Counted from the stretch's first letter, positions 26,401-36,360 are shown. The stretch is 62,803 bases of DNA from an uncultured Bacteroidota bacterium (GCA_903903635.1 CAIUZK010000011.1:1-62803), one strand, 5' to 3'. Notes: generated by a model not told the origin, from the letters alone. Numbers and translations are program-made.

Positions 26401-28914
26401 AGAACAGCCACCAACTGTATACGATATAACTGCTGAGCCATTGGCAACACCAGTAACAACGCCACCAGAATTCACAGTAGCAATGCCAACTGAACCACTG
26501 GACCATGTACCTAAAGGTGTGGCATCAACCAATGTGGTTGTGGACCCAATACAAACACTTACCGGGCCAGGAGGCGTTATTGCCGCAGGTGCAGTATTTA
26601 TAGTTACAACTGCTGTAACGAAACAGGTACCTACCGTATAAATCACAGTATCCACACCGGCAGTAACTCCTGTAACAACACCACCTGAAATAGAGGCATG
26701 AGTATTGCTCATGCTCCATGTTCCGCCACCTGTGGCATCTGTAAATGTTAATGTGTTGCCAACACAAACTGTACCTGAAGAAGGTCCTATTGATGCCGGA
26801 CCAGAAATAACAGTGACAGTGTCCAGATTACTACACCCGGCTACTGTGTAAGAAATTACGGCAGTACCCGGGGCTACACCTGTTACAAGACCACTACCAG
26901 ATACTGTAGCAATAGATGGGGAACCACTACTCCATGAACCACCGCCTGTTGCATCAGTTAATGAAATTGTATTGCTCTGGCATACTACCGGAGAGCGCGG
27001 CAGGATGGCTGCCGGACCATTTACAGTTACCGTTTTTGTAACTGAACATGTTCCAATAGCATAAGTAATTGTGTCGACACCTGCGGTAATACCCACTACA
27101 TGACCAATTGTGGATACGGTGGCATTTGTATTGCTGGCACTCCAAGTACCACCAGGCACAATATCACTGAGATCAATGAAATCGCCTATACATAAACTTA
27201 CTGCCCCGGAAGGGGAAATAGGTCCGGGTGTTAAATTGACAGTTATAACTTTATATACCGTATCGTTCCCGCAGGCATTTGAAACGACATATAAAATACT
27301 ATCGGTAGCGCCGCCGGTAATGCCGGTAACCACACCGCCGCTGGTTATAGTTGCGACTCCTGTGTTTTTACTTATCCACGTACCACCAAGTGAGTCATTG
27401 GTTAAAGTTATTGTACTTCCCACACATACACTGGATGGACCGGCTATTACATCAGCCAATGGCAAAGGATTTATGGTAATGTAAAATTTCTCTGAATCTA
27501 TAGAGATACCATCATTTACCCTGAATACAAATGAATCTATGAGGGGCATACCAGGGGTATGCACATAATTAAAAGTGCCCGGAATGGAAAGGATACCACC
27601 CGTGGAAGTTCCTGTTGCCACTGTACCTGTTGAAAGCAGCGATGCGCCGTTATATAGATGTCCGTTTACAGCATTATTATATAAGGTCCAGGTTTCTGTC
27701 TGGCTAACATCAGAGTCAGTAATTGCCAGATAGCTGGTGATGGATAGACCAGCACCATCGCAGACATGAAGAGTCTGAACATGGCCACTATCAAAATAGG
27801 GAGCGTGATTGTTCATACTCACCTTACGGATCCTGTTATTTGTAAAATCGGCAATGTATACATTACCAACAGGGTCCAGCATAACACCTGCCGGTCCATT
27901 AATCTGAACTAATGCACTGGTTGCAGGCCCACCATCACCACCAAAACCAGCAGCTCCATTTCCAACCGCGGTAGTTACAATACCTGTGCTCAAGTCAACT
28001 TTGCGTATCCTGTTATTTGTAAAATCGGCAATATACAATTGACCTGCATTTGCAACAATGCCATCAGGATGGTTGAACTGCGCACTGGTTGCAGGAAATC
28101 CATCACCTGAAAAACCCGGAGAAGTTGCTACCCCGGCTATAGTAGAAATAATACCAGTAGAAAGATTGAGTTTTCTGAGGATATGATTATTCTCGTCTGA
28201 AATATAGAGGTTATCCAATGCGTCAAGCGAAACGCTATAGGGTGCATTCAATTTCTGGGCAGTAGCTATCCCATCACCTGTATACCCTCCAATACCGGTA
28301 CCTGCCAGAGTAGACATGATGCCTGTAGAACTGATCTTCCTGATCTTACTATTTCCCCAGTCTGCAATATAAATATTACCGGCTCCATCCACTGTCAGAT
28401 TTGTAGGATGATTTACCAATGCTGCAGATGCAGGCCCACCATCACCTGTAGTACCAGCTGTACCATTACCTGCTATTGTAGAAATAATACCTGAGGTATT
28501 AATCTTACGGATACGATATCCAGCCATCTCAGCTATATAAATGTTACCAGCAGCATCAAGTGCCACACCATTTGGTTGGTTTAGTTTTGCTGCAGTGGCC
28601 TGAATACCATCAAAATTATAACCTGCAACACCAGTACCTGCCACAGTGCTAATAATACCAGATGTATTAACCATACGCACCCGTGCATTGGCATAATCAG
28701 CAATATATACGTTACCGGCTGCATCTACAGCCACAGTTGTAGGATTATGCACCTCTGAGGTGATAGCCGGAATACCATCACTTGTATAACCTCCTGTTCC
28801 ATTCCCTGCTATTGTAGATATATTTTGTGCAAATACACTGGAAAAAGCAAATAGAAAAAATGCAACAAACACCACAAAATGATGCCTGAATGAAAAAGAT
28901 AAACGCTGTTTCAT
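20437..28914 (-). CDS. Giant NHL propeller / Ig-like repeat T9SS surface protein, 2825 aa
   Basis: Signal peptide 1-29. Residues 30-375 are six NHL repeats of about 56 residues (ISTIAGNGTGGYTSDG ... VYIADYANARVRMV), enough for a six-bladed propeller. Residues 375-490 are a cadherin-like or tandem-type domain (SYLAITDSDVSQTETW, DSFVFRVNDGISIDS). About thirty Big_2-type Ig repeats of 65-80 residues follow (pattern GPSSVCVGSTITLTD..PGG.WSSSN..ATVS..GVVTGV..G.DTISYTV), most with a paired Cys in VC and SCG that could make a disulfide. The final 75 residues are a T9SS type A domain (IAIYPNPAVN, TSRFAKLK end). A long surface fibre or adhesin is the likely form; the ligand is unknown. Its leader matches that of the 37190-46639 gene. 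Confidence 0.88.
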   Translation of the reverse strand: MKQRLSFSFRHHFVVFVAFFLFAFSSVFAQNISTIAGNGTGGYTSDGIPAITSEVHNPTTVAVDAAGNVYIADYANARVRMVNTSGIISTVAGTGVAGYNFDGIQATAAKLNQPNGVALDAAGNIYIAEMAGYRIRKINTSGIISTIAGNGTAGTTGDGGPASAALVNHPTNLTVDGAGNIYIADWGNSKIRKISSTGIMSTLAGTGIGGYTGDGIATAQKLNAPYSVSLDALDNLYISDENNHILRKLNLSTGIISTIAGVATSPGFSGDGFPATSAQFNHPDGIVANAGQLYIADFTNNRIRKVDLSTGIVTTAVGNGAAGFGGDGGPATSALVQINGPAGVMLDPVGNVYIADFTNNRIRKVSMNNHAPYFDSGHVQTLHVCDGAGLSITSYLAITDSDVSQTETWTLYNNAVNGHLYNGASLLSTGTVATGTSTGGILSIPGTFNYVHTPGMPLIDSFVFRVNDGISIDSEKFYITINPLPLADVIAGPSSVCVGSTITLTNDSLGGTWISKNTGVATITSGGVVTGITGGATDSILYVVSNACGNDTVYKVITVNLTPGPISPSGAVSLCIGDFIDLSDIVPGGTWSASNTNATVSTIGHVVGITAGVDTITYAIGTCSVTKTVTVNGPAAILPRSPVVCQSNTISLTDATGGGSWSSGSPSIATVSGSGLVTGVAPGTAVISYTVAGCSNLDTVTVISGPASIGPSSGTVCVGNTLTFTDATGGGTWSMSNTHASISGGVVTGVTAGVDTVIYTVGTCFVTAVVTINTAPAAITPPGPVSVCIGSTTTLVDATPLGTWSSGSVGIATVNSGGVVTGVANGSAVISYTVGGCSALKTVSVNGPAAITPHNPTICSGGITVSLSDATSGGTWTSSLISVATVTSGGLVTSVGAGTAIISYTVAGCSAFDTITVIASPAAITPPGPTIICTGSTSLLADVTPAGTWSSSAIGVATVSAGGLVTAIAAGTATISYTIGSCYAVKTVTVNGPAAISPYDPTICSGGATVALSDATSGGTWSSGAPGIATVSAGGLVTSVGVGIAPISYTIGACSAVDTVTVISGPAAITPPGPVTICTGSTSLLADATSGGAWSSNNAAVATVSAGGLVTGVTVGIATISYVIGSCYSVKDVTVSVAPAALSPSSANVCVGNTTTFTESVSGGTWSSSAPSIATVAGGVVTGVAPGISTISYTIGTCIVSATVTVSATSGPGTITGPTSVCVGSSITLLDATPGGTWSSATPAIATVSGSGVVTGVSGGIATISYTIINACGSVGTFATVNVVPAGVAAISGPSSVCAGTFATLTDATTGGTWSASNATATISGAGLLTGITPGIDTITYTVVNVCGTTSATKIITVGLFLSAATISGPGVVCVGLNITLTDPAPGGVWSSSNAHATVVGGLVSGVSAGVDTISYTVTSSCGSAVATHTVTVNPLPVAGTITGPSSICIGSFITYTESATGGTWSMSNAHATIAGSGIVSPVSVGTDTIIYTVTNPCGTVTATKVITIGAFLSAGTITGPGTVCIGSPVTMTDATPGGVWSASNTTATVSGSGLVTGIVPGIDTISYTVSGSCGTAVATKVVTINAVPVAGTIVGPSSICMGTPVTFTDAATGGVWSMSNAHATISGVGLVTPVSAGTDTIIYTVTNACGTAVATKVITIGAFLSAGTISGPATVCAGSTITLTETAPGGSWSSANAHAAISGVGVVTGLSGGVDTMFYIVSGSCGSVAASYVVTVNPLPVAGSITGAATMCTGTYLLFTDPAPGGVWSSSNASATVSVGGMVSALLPGVDTISYTVTNVCGTAVATQILTINLSPDAGTITGPSLVCVGANITLTDPASGGTWSSSNANATISGTGVVTGVTSGMDTISYTVSGSCGAAVATYIIGIGASATAGTITGPGAVCMSALITLSDAVPGGSWSSSNANATVTGSGVVTGILPGVDTISYTVTGVCGVGSATYVITVNVLPVAGSISGPSNVCVGAVITLTDGTPGGVWSASNPNATVSSLGVVTGVIAGTDDINYTVTNSCGSAIATQTVTVNGLPYPGTITGAGTVCVGATITLSDAIPGGTWSASNANATISGGGIVTGVTTGTDTLSYTLTNGCGTSSATAVVNVITSGAGPILGSSSVCVGSGITLSVGVPGGTWTASNAHALLVGPGIVDGITAGVDTIFYTVTGVCGLGTSVKIVTVNPVPVVAPISGPTHQCTGTLITLTDATTGGIWSSSNPSVASVGSVSGIATGVAVGVATITYTYANVFGCPTSVTTLDTVSLITSIPAITGPASLCPGTSVTLTDALAGGSWSSSAPAIATVGAGTGIVTGVAAGSVDITYMVVSTCGTSFVTQTEVVNPLPVVAAITGTASECPGTTSALSDATPGGIWSSSDVLIATVGATTGIVTGITSGTVTVNYTVTNSFGCSFAATITNTVNTAPVVAAITGVTNECIGSTSLLSDATAGGTWSSSNPSVAGVGAGTGIVTGVAAGVVTITYTVPGTGCAGIAVIANTVNSVPVSMPITGITNVCLGSTTTLSDASFGGVWSSSNTAVATINTTGVVSGVAAGSAEIYYAVSNSCGSMTDSVAVSVQVALVAGTISGPSVVCQGATITLTDAATGGIWSSSNARATVSAGVVTGISGGMDTIKYTVSNACGSAVATKPISVIALPYPGVISGFTSVCEGNSIALTETVTGGLWSSSNTSVATVSAGLVAGVAAGSTTISYSVSNSCGSRSATHAVTVVPASLCGTSVSSTASNTSDIAIYPNPAVNVLIIDAPVKVNVQILSVDGKVQIAQNGITSIDVSQLADGVYMVLIYDETGGLLKTSRFAKLK

Positions 28915-28931
28915 ATTAATTATTATTAACC

Positions 28932-28959
28932 TTCAGAACTATCTCCTAAAAATACTAAG
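28932..28959 (-). promoter_or_regulatory. Leader motif shared with the other NHL giant gene
   Basis: On the minus strand a 28-base stretch, CTTAGTATTTTTAGGAGATA then GTTCTGAA, matches the leader of the 3149-aa gene (46657-46683) at most positions. It ends 17 bases before the ATG in both genes. TAGTTCTG fits the -7 consensus with one mismatch. It is probably the promoter. Confidence 0.5.
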
Positions 28960-29048
28960 AAAGTTGCTTATTACTAGTAAAATGGCTTAAATCTTTTGAT
29001 TATTCATTTAATATATTAATAACGGGTTAAACAAAAGATGAAAGAGAT

Positions 29049-29080
29049 AAAAAAAAGCCGCCATTTTGCAATGACGGCTT
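29049..29080 (-). terminator. Intrinsic terminator of the 2406-aa giant gene
   Basis: On the minus strand AAGCCGTCATT-GCAA-AATGGCGGCTT (11-bp stem with one mismatch) is followed by a run of eight Ts. It lies 21 bases after the stop codon. It separates this gene from the leader of the next giant gene. Confidence 0.88.
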
Positions 29081-29101
29081 CATTTGTTACTAAATGTTCA
29101 T

Positions 29102-32100
29102 TTATTCGGATTTTGCAAATTTTGCTATCTTCAGCAATAATCCTTCTTCATTGTAAATACTCACAAAGTACATACCATTTGCCAGATCACTAACATCAAT
29201 GGATGGACCTGATTTATGTTGAATGACAACCTTTCCATCAATACTCACCAAAGTAGCATAAACTGTTACAGGTGCATCGATATGAAGTACTGTTGCAGCG
29301 GGATTAGGATAAAGCTTAATTTCTTCAGTTAAATTACCACTGTTGGATACCTGATTATGACAAACACCAGCCGGTACAACCGTTACACCATGAGTAGCAG
29401 ATCTTGTACCACAGGCATTGGTAACAGAATAACTAATTATGGTTGTACCCGGTGTTAAGCCAGTAACCAAGCCACCAGCTATAGTTGCAGCAGCTGTATT
29501 GCTACTGCTCCAGATGCCTCCTGTAACTGATTCAGTTAAAGCAATAGACATACCTGCACAAACACTGGTATAACCTGATATTACGCCCGGATAGGGCAAG
29601 CCATTCACGGCAATAGGACGGGTTGCCACAGAAGTTCCACATGCATTAGACACAGTATATTTTATAGTATCAAGCCCGGTTGATATTCCGGATACTAATC
29701 CGGTAACTGAACCAATGGTGACTCTTGAATTGGTTGCACTCCACAATCCACCAGGTATTGCATCTGCTAAAGTAACAGAAGCACCCTGACAAACACCGGT
29801 AGGTCCGGTTATGGTTCCGGAAGATGGAGTAACCTGAACTGTGATAAGAATTGAATCAGTAATGGTACCACAACTATTGGAGATGGTATAATAAATCTCG
29901 TCTGTACCATTACTTACTCCGGTTACTAAACCGGCAGAGCCAACTGTAGCTATTGCAGTGTTTCCGCTACTCCAAATGCCACCAAAGGATGCATCGGACA
30001 AGAGCAGATCTGACCCTAAACAAACACTCGAGCTTCCAGTAATCACTGACGGTACAGGAATATCACTTACTGTATCCGATACCGTTGCCAAACCGGTGCA
30101 ACCTCCTGCACTAACGGTATAACTAATAGTAACTATTCCTGCGGTTAACCCATTTACTACACCGCCACCTGTAATGACCGCAACAGAAGGATTGCTGCTG
30201 CTCCAGACACCTCCTGAAGTAGCATTATACAGAACAGATGAACCGCCCACACATTGTTGAGTGATACCGGTTATAACCCCAACTGCAGGAGCCGCATTTA
30301 CAGTATTCCCTATTGACATAACGGAAGAACATCCATGTGAATTGGTAACAGTGTAATCAATAGAAACCGTACCAGCAGAAACGCCTGTTACTGCACCAGT
30401 TAAAGAACCAATTGTTGCAATTGCAGTATTACTGCTGCTCCACACACCGCCAGGAGTCGCATCAGTAAGTAAAGTAACATTTCCAACACATTCAGAGGCT
30501 AAACCACTTATTGCCGCTACCACAGGTAATGGATTTACGGTTTCCAGCCTGGTAATTGAACTTGTACCACATGCATTTACAACAGTGTAACTAATGGTAA
30601 CGGTACCTGATGACACACCTGACACAACCCCTGTGCCGGCAACTACAGTGGCAATAGCAGGCGAACCACTACTCCATAATCCACCAGCCAGAGTATTGCT
30701 TAATGTAACACCTGATCCAATACAAACATCCGCTGGTCCTGTTATGGGGGGAGTTACCGGCATAAGACTCACTGTATCCAAAATGGCAACACTGGCAGGG
30801 CAACCAAAACTATTTGTAACCATATAGGTCAGCGTTGCAACTCCTGCAGAAACCCCGGTGACAATACCTGAACTGAAACCAATTGTTGCAATACCGGGTG
30901 AACTACTTGTCCAGACACCTCCCGGAGTTGCATCCGCCAAAGATATTGTTGTTCCTGTACACTGTGTAGAAGGCCCGCTGATAGGTGCGACTACTGGAAC
31001 AGGATTTACGGAAACTACTTTATAAGCAGTATTGGAACCACAGCTATTTGTAACAGTGTAAGATATAGTATCAATGCCTACACTCAGTCCGGCAATGACA
31101 CCAGGCCCCATTATTGCAGCATGAGTATTGCTACATGTCCAGATACCACCTGGCATACTGGCAGTTAAGGTTATCCCGGAACCAATGCAGACATTAGAAA
31201 TTCCAGAAATAGTGCCGGCTGAAGGCAATGACAAAACAGTAATTATTGATACTGCAGATATTGTTCCGCAGCCATTTGTTACACTATAAGAAACAGGAAC
31301 GGTACCTGCCGCCACACCGGTAACAAGTCCGGCTATTGATACAACCGCATTGGTATTCCCCACACTCCAAATGCCACCTGGGGCCGCATCAGTAAGTGAA
31401 ATACCTGATCCTATACAAACACTGTCAGGGCCAGTAATGCTACCAGCCAGTGGCAATGGATTTACGGTCACGGACATACTGGCACCTGCCGATCCGCAGG
31501 CATTGGTTACAACATAATTTATAACATCAGTACCCGCAGTAACACCAGTAGTAATACCTGTTGCAGAACCGATAGTGACATTAGGGTTGACAGCACTCCA
31601 GACACCACCCGGAGCCGATGCGGTTAAGGTAACTGATGCGCTTTCGCATATTGTTGATGGTCCGGAAATTGTACCTGAAACCGGGGAACCATCAATAGAT
31701 ATCGCCTTTGTTGCAGAGGCAATGCCGCACACTCCGGACACAGTATATAAAATGGTATCCAAACCCGGAGTAATCCCATTTACAATGCCGATTGGGGATA
31801 TGGTGGCATTAGTATTTGTCATACTCCATGTACCACCCGGCACAACATCGGAAACTGCGATAGACGAACCAAAACAAACTGATGCCGCACCAGTGATGAT
31901 GCCTGTAACAGTTGAAGAACTTATTGTAACAACATATGTGGCAACAACGGTTCCACAACTTCCTGTAACTGTGTAAGCCACGGTATCCACACCGGCAGAA
32001 ATACCAGTTACAATGCCACCGCCACTTACTGTAGCATGGCCATTACTGCAACTCCATGTACCTCCAGGCATCCCATCGGTAAGTGTAATTGCCGAACCTA

Positions 32101-35100
32101 CACAAACACCGGTAGGGCCCGATATTGTACCGGCAGACAAGGCCGCTCCAATTGTAATTACTTTTGATGCAATTGCCACGCCACATAGATTGGTAACAGT
32201 ATAATACATTGTATCAATTCCTGCTGATATCGGTGTAAGAATTCCTGTTCCTGAAATTGTCGCCAGAGAGTTGCTCATACTCCATATGCCTCCCGAAGCA
32301 GCATCTGTATATGCAGACGGAGCGCCGGCGCACACTGATGAAGCGCCAACAATAACGCCGGCAGCAGGCATCGGATTTATAGTAATTGTGTACGTCGCTA
32401 TGGCTGTTCCGCAACTGTTGGTTACGGTATACAATATTGTATCCACACCCGCATTAATACCTGTTACTAAACCGGCAACACTTACGGTGGCATTAGCATT
32501 AACCGCGCTCCAGACACCACCCGGAGTAGCATCACCAAGAGTAATTGCAGATCCTTCACAAACAGCCGATGGGCCAGTAATAGTACCTGCTGAAGCACCT
32601 GCACCAATGGTCACTATTTTGTTGGTTGACGCAGTACCACATGAGTTGGTAACTGAATAACTTAAAGTATCGACACCTGCAGTTATGGGTGTTAATAATC
32701 CAACACCTGTAATAGTAGCACGTGCATTACTAAGGCTCCAGGCTCCACCTGAAACTGTTTCAGTGTAAGTAACAGGTGTGCCTATACATACAGATGAAGG
32801 ACCTGTAATGGCGCCTGCATCCGGCAACGGATTAACAGTAACATTATGACTAGCAGTGGCAGACCCACAAGCACTGGTAACTGTATAGGTTATTGTATCA
32901 ACGCCGGTACTAACACCTGTAACTACACCACCAACAACTGTGGCATGAGAATTCGAGCTACCCCAAACTCCACCGGGTGCAAGATCAGTTAGCGTAATGG
33001 CAGACGCAACACAAACAGTATTCCCTCCCAATATTGTTCCTGCAGTAAGAAAAGCCCCAATGGTTACAATTTTAGTACTTGTATTAGTTCCACATGCATT
33101 AACCACAGTATAAGAAATCGTATCAATACCCGGGCTAATACCTGTAAGTAAACCCAGTCCGGAAATAGTAGCAGTACCGTTGCTGCTGCTCCAGGCACCT
33201 CCTGCAGAGGTATCAGTAAGTGTAGCAAACGTACCGGCACAAATCATTGAAGGACCAAGAATTGGCCCAACACCTGCCGGCACAACGTTAATGGTTGCTG
33301 TTGCTGATAAGGTGGTGCATACATTCGTTACAGAATAACTAATAGTGACCAATCCTCCACTCACACCTAAAACAACACCAGCACCAGATACTGTGGCCAA
33401 AGCTGGATTACCACTGCTCCAAACTCCGCCCGGAGCTGCATCTGTCAATGTTATTGTTGAACCAACGCATACACTTGATGGACCTGTAATAGTACCGGCA
33501 GCAGGTGCTGAACTTACAGTAACTGTCGCTGTAGCTGTACAGGTACCAATTGAATATGTAATAGTGGCGCTTCCCAAACTTACACCTGTTACAATTCCCC
33601 CGGCAACACTTGCTATGCCTGCAGAACTGCTGGTCCACACACCACCAACAACTGCATCAGTAAGTGTGACAGTATTGCCAATACAAACATTAGCAGAGGC
33701 AGGAGAAATTGCAGCAGGCGATATATTAACTGTAACATCTTTAGTCGCTGAACATCCCAGAACATTGGTGTATGAAATCGTCGCAATTCCGGCTGCTACC
33801 CCGGTTACCACACCACCCCCTGTAACTGTGGCTGTACCGGGTGCACCACTGCTCCAGGTACCACCCGGTGTTATATCAGCAAGAGTTGTGGTTGCCCCAA
33901 CACACACTGAAACCGGTCCGGCAGGTGTGATTGTTGCCGGATTGGCATTCACGGTCACATACGTGGTAACAAAGCAGGTACCAACTGTATAAATAATAGT
34001 ATCGATGCCAACTGAAACCCCGGTGACAACGCCTCCTGTTACAGTTGCTCTGGCATTACTGGCGCTCCAGACACCTCCGGCCGTTACATCTGTCAGCGAA
34101 ATACTACTTCCGATACATACAGATGATGGTCCAGGCAAGATGGGTGCCGGATTGGGTATAACCGTAACAGTCTTGGTGGCTGAGCATCCAAGCACATTGG
34201 TATAAGAGATGACAGGAGTTCCGGCAGCAATAGCCGAAACTACTCCGCCTCCAGATACTGTAGCCAGAGCAATATTACTACTGCTCCAGGTTCCTCCTGG
34301 CGAGGCATCAGCCAGAGTAGCCGTACCACCAATGCAAATAGTTACAGAGCCTGGAGGTGTAATGGCTGCAGGAGCAATGTTTACCGTAATTGGCGCAGAA
34401 ACTGAACAACTTGTACCAAGAGTGTACTTAACTGTATCTAGACCGGCAGTAACACCTGTAACAACTCCACCAGCCACAGTAGCATGAGCATTGGTTACGG
34501 TCCAGGCTCCTCCTGCGGTTACATCATTCAATGTAGTAGTGGCTCCAGGACATACTGTAAACACACCTGTAATAGCCGCTGGCAAAGGATTAACAGTAAC
34601 GATTTTTGTCGCTGCACATCCTGTAGACAATAATGTATAAGAAATAGTTGAGTTTCCAGCAGATACCCCAGTTACAATACCTGAGGCAGATCCAATTGTT
34701 GCAACAGCCGTCGATGTACTGCTCCACACAGCACCACCCGATATATCGCTGAGCGTAGTAGTGCTCCCCACACAAACAGAAGCCGTACCTGTAATCGGAG
34801 AAGGTAAAGGATTTACAGTAACTGTAGTCGTTGCGCCTAAAGAAGACGGACAACCGCTAAGTAAGGCCGTTACTGTGTAAACCCCGGCTCCGGTAAGTGG
34901 CATATTTGTTATTGATGGATTTTGCAGACCAGAGGAAAAAGAACCTGGACCTGCCCAACTATAGGCAACCCCGGGTGTAGTACACGTTGAAGTGAGATTC
35001 AGTGTACTTCCTTCACACACAGGGCTGCTGCTTCCGGCGGTGGGGGTTGCCGGCAGCGGCTTGATGGGATTCAGGTTAGTATACAAAGTATCCCTCATCC

Positions 35101-36322
35101 CTGTACATGCATCGATTCCAACAGCCATTAATGCAATTATTGTAGCACCTGTAGTTACCTGTGTCGATGGACCTGTATAAGAAGTCAATGTTTCACCGGT
35201 AAGGGCTGTCCATGACCAGGTAAATGTGCCCGGATTGGTTATAGAAACAGTAGTCAGGGTACCCACACAAACACTTGCTGTATCACCCACTACATGCGCA
35301 CTGGAAGTATCGCCCGTTGCAGTCCAGTTGGGCAATGTTGATTTAAATGCATTGATTATATCCGACGTGTTGAGAATATAGGCATAGGCAAATTTTACAC
35401 TATCACCAGCCGTGATATTTCCAAGGTTGAAAACAATACCAAGACCGGCATCCAGAGTATCCGAACCAGAATATCTCACAGTCGCCGAGCCTGCATAAAG
35501 CGCATCACAATTAACAGTAGGTGCAAGTCCTGAATTGATTAAAAAACATTTTGCCCTGCAATCCAGGGTACCAAGTCCCAGGTAAGCCCTGGTATATGTA
35601 ACACCTGTGGCAGATACCAGTGTAGCATTCAACGAATCCGGCAATTGGTAAGCCACCGTATTAATCGTTGTGTATACGCCTGTTATAGCTACCTCCTGAT
35701 CCGGGTCAACGGTTCTCATGTAGTATACATTGTTTTTTACGGTACCAGTCGTATTTTTCAATGTTACTGAAATAGTAAAAAAGAGATTGTTAGTATCCAG
35801 CGTTGTAATCTGGGTTACAGCAATACCATTTCCGTCAATTCCCTGCCATGTGCCTGTACTCCTTGAACCGCTATTAGTATATGATATATTAGTGCCTGAA
35901 AGTGTACCTGTAAAATAAACACCGGATCCGCAACCTGCATTCTGATTCCAGGCATTGCTTTGAACGCCATTTACTTCTAAGCTCCACCCTTCCTGTGGGC
36001 TACCAGGTAAAAAGTAATCACCAAAGTAAGCCGGAGTTCCGGTTGTCCATCCGTCTCTATCTGGGTCGGCAACCCAACCCAGACCCAGGGTACCTGTGCA
36101 GGTTCCGGTACATGAATTTTTCATTGATACCCCTCCCCGCGGATGATAACCTCCGGGAGCAGCCTCACCGGAACCAAAAGCCCCGTTTGAGTTTATACCA
36201 ACTTCTACATAATTGCCCTTTAAAAACACATTACAATTAACAAGCTGTGCCTGCAAACCACCAGCTATAAATAATAACCCAACAGCAGCAAAAAACGTCC
36301 TGATAAAATTCTGCTTTTTCAT
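29102..36322 (-). CDS. Giant Ig-like repeat T9SS surface protein with unique N-terminus, 2406 aa
   Basis: Signal peptide 1-26. Residues 27-335 are not NHL repeats but a distinct Cys-rich beta domain (LVNCNVFLKGNYVEVGINSN, GLGWVADPDRDGWTTG, YYMRTVDPDQEV). I know it only as an N-terminal module of other large Bacteroidota secreted proteins. A PKD/Ig-like repeat follows (TPTAGSSSPVCEGSTLNLTS), then about 24 Big_2-type repeats in nearly the same order as in the two NHL giants. The T9SS type A domain closes the protein (IKLYPNPAAT, KIAKFAKSE end). The repeat array contains a 53-base stretch identical to one in the 37190-46639 gene. It is probably co-transcribed with the small secreted protein 38 bases upstream. 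Confidence 0.87.
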   Translation of the reverse strand: MKKQNFIRTFFAAVGLLFIAGGLQAQLVNCNVFLKGNYVEVGINSNGAFGSGEAAPGGYHPRGGVSMKNSCTGTCTGTLGLGWVADPDRDGWTTGTPAYFGDYFLPGSPQEGWSLEVNGVQSNAWNQNAGCGSGVYFTGTLSGTNISYTNSGSRSTGTWQGIDGNGIAVTQITTLDTNNLFFTISVTLKNTTGTVKNNVYYMRTVDPDQEVAITGVYTTINTVAYQLPDSLNATLVSATGVTYTRAYLGLGTLDCRAKCFLINSGLAPTVNCDALYAGSATVRYSGSDTLDAGLGIVFNLGNITAGDSVKFAYAYILNTSDIINAFKSTLPNWTATGDTSSAHVVGDTASVCVGTLTTVSITNPGTFTWSWTALTGETLTSYTGPSTQVTTGATIIALMAVGIDACTGMRDTLYTNLNPIKPLPATPTAGSSSPVCEGSTLNLTSTCTTPGVAYSWAGPGSFSSGLQNPSITNMPLTGAGVYTVTALLSGCPSSLGATTTVTVNPLPSPITGTASVCVGSTTTLSDISGGAVWSSTSTAVATIGSASGIVTGVSAGNSTISYTLLSTGCAATKIVTVNPLPAAITGVFTVCPGATTTLNDVTAGGAWTVTNAHATVAGGVVTGVTAGLDTVKYTLGTSCSVSAPITVNIAPAAITPPGSVTICIGGTATLADASPGGTWSSSNIALATVSGGGVVSAIAAGTPVISYTNVLGCSATKTVTVIPNPAPILPGPSSVCIGSSISLTDVTAGGVWSASNARATVTGGVVTGVSVGIDTIIYTVGTCFVTTYVTVNANPATITPAGPVSVCVGATTTLADITPGGTWSSGAPGTATVTGGGVVTGVAAGIATISYTNVLGCSATKDVTVNISPAAISPASANVCIGNTVTLTDAVVGGVWTSSSAGIASVAGGIVTGVSLGSATITYSIGTCTATATVTVSSAPAAGTITGPSSVCVGSTITLTDAAPGGVWSSGNPALATVSGAGVVLGVSGGLVTISYSVTNVCTTLSATATINVVPAGVGPILGPSMICAGTFATLTDTSAGGAWSSSNGTATISGLGLLTGISPGIDTISYTVVNACGTNTSTKIVTIGAFLTAGTILGGNTVCVASAITLTDLAPGGVWGSSNSHATVVGGVVTGVSTGVDTITYTVTSACGSATASHNVTVNPLPDAGAITGPSSVCIGTPVTYTETVSGGAWSLSNARATITGVGLLTPITAGVDTLSYSVTNSCGTASTNKIVTIGAGASAGTITGPSAVCEGSAITLGDATPGGVWSAVNANATVSVAGLVTGINAGVDTILYTVTNSCGTAIATYTITINPMPAAGVIVGASSVCAGAPSAYTDAASGGIWSMSNSLATISGTGILTPISAGIDTMYYTVTNLCGVAIASKVITIGAALSAGTISGPTGVCVGSAITLTDGMPGGTWSCSNGHATVSGGGIVTGISAGVDTVAYTVTGSCGTVVATYVVTISSSTVTGIITGAASVCFGSSIAVSDVVPGGTWSMTNTNATISPIGIVNGITPGLDTILYTVSGVCGIASATKAISIDGSPVSGTISGPSTICESASVTLTASAPGGVWSAVNPNVTIGSATGITTGVTAGTDVINYVVTNACGSAGASMSVTVNPLPLAGSITGPDSVCIGSGISLTDAAPGGIWSVGNTNAVVSIAGLVTGVAAGTVPVSYSVTNGCGTISAVSIITVLSLPSAGTISGISNVCIGSGITLTASMPGGIWTCSNTHAAIMGPGVIAGLSVGIDTISYTVTNSCGSNTAYKVVSVNPVPVVAPISGPSTQCTGTTISLADATPGGVWTSSSPGIATIGFSSGIVTGVSAGVATLTYMVTNSFGCPASVAILDTVSLMPVTPPITGPADVCIGSGVTLSNTLAGGLWSSGSPAIATVVAGTGVVSGVSSGTVTISYTVVNACGTSSITRLETVNPLPVVAAISGLASECVGNVTLLTDATPGGVWSSSNTAIATIGSLTGAVTGVSAGTVSIDYTVTNSHGCSSVMSIGNTVNAAPAVGVITGITQQCVGGSSVLYNATSGGVWSSSNPSVAVITGGGVVNGLTAGIVTISYTVSAGGCTGLATVSDTVSDIPVPSVITGSSSVCLGSDLLLSDASFGGIWSSGNTAIATVGSAGLVTGVSNGTDEIYYTISNSCGTITDSILITVQVTPSSGTITGPTGVCQGASVTLADAIPGGLWSATNSRVTIGSVTGLVSGISTGLDTIKYTVSNACGTSVATRPIAVNGLPYPGVISGYTSVCAGMSIALTESVTGGIWSSSNTAAATIAGGLVTGLTPGTTIISYSVTNACGTRSATHGVTVVPAGVCHNQVSNSGNLTEEIKLYPNPAATVLHIDAPVTVYATLVSIDGKVVIQHKSGPSIDVSDLANGMYFVSIYNEEGLLLKIAKFAKSE
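33816..33868 (-). repeat. 53-bp tract identical to 42353-42405
   Basis: Begins CCCCCTGTAACTGTGG and ends CAGGTACCACCCGG on the plus strand; every base matches the tract in the other giant gene. It encodes part of an Ig repeat (GAPGTATVTGGGVVTGV). Confidence 0.9.
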
Positions 36323-36360
36323 ACACTCTATAATTAAAATGAAATAAAATATAGTATTGA

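Noticed and set aside
33345-33992. Long plus-strand frames opposite the giant genes (for example 33345-33992 and 42108-42530)
   Set aside because: They recur in phase with every Ig repeat, encode Pro/Thr/Val-rich low-complexity sequence without signals, and are explained by the sense-strand codon pattern.
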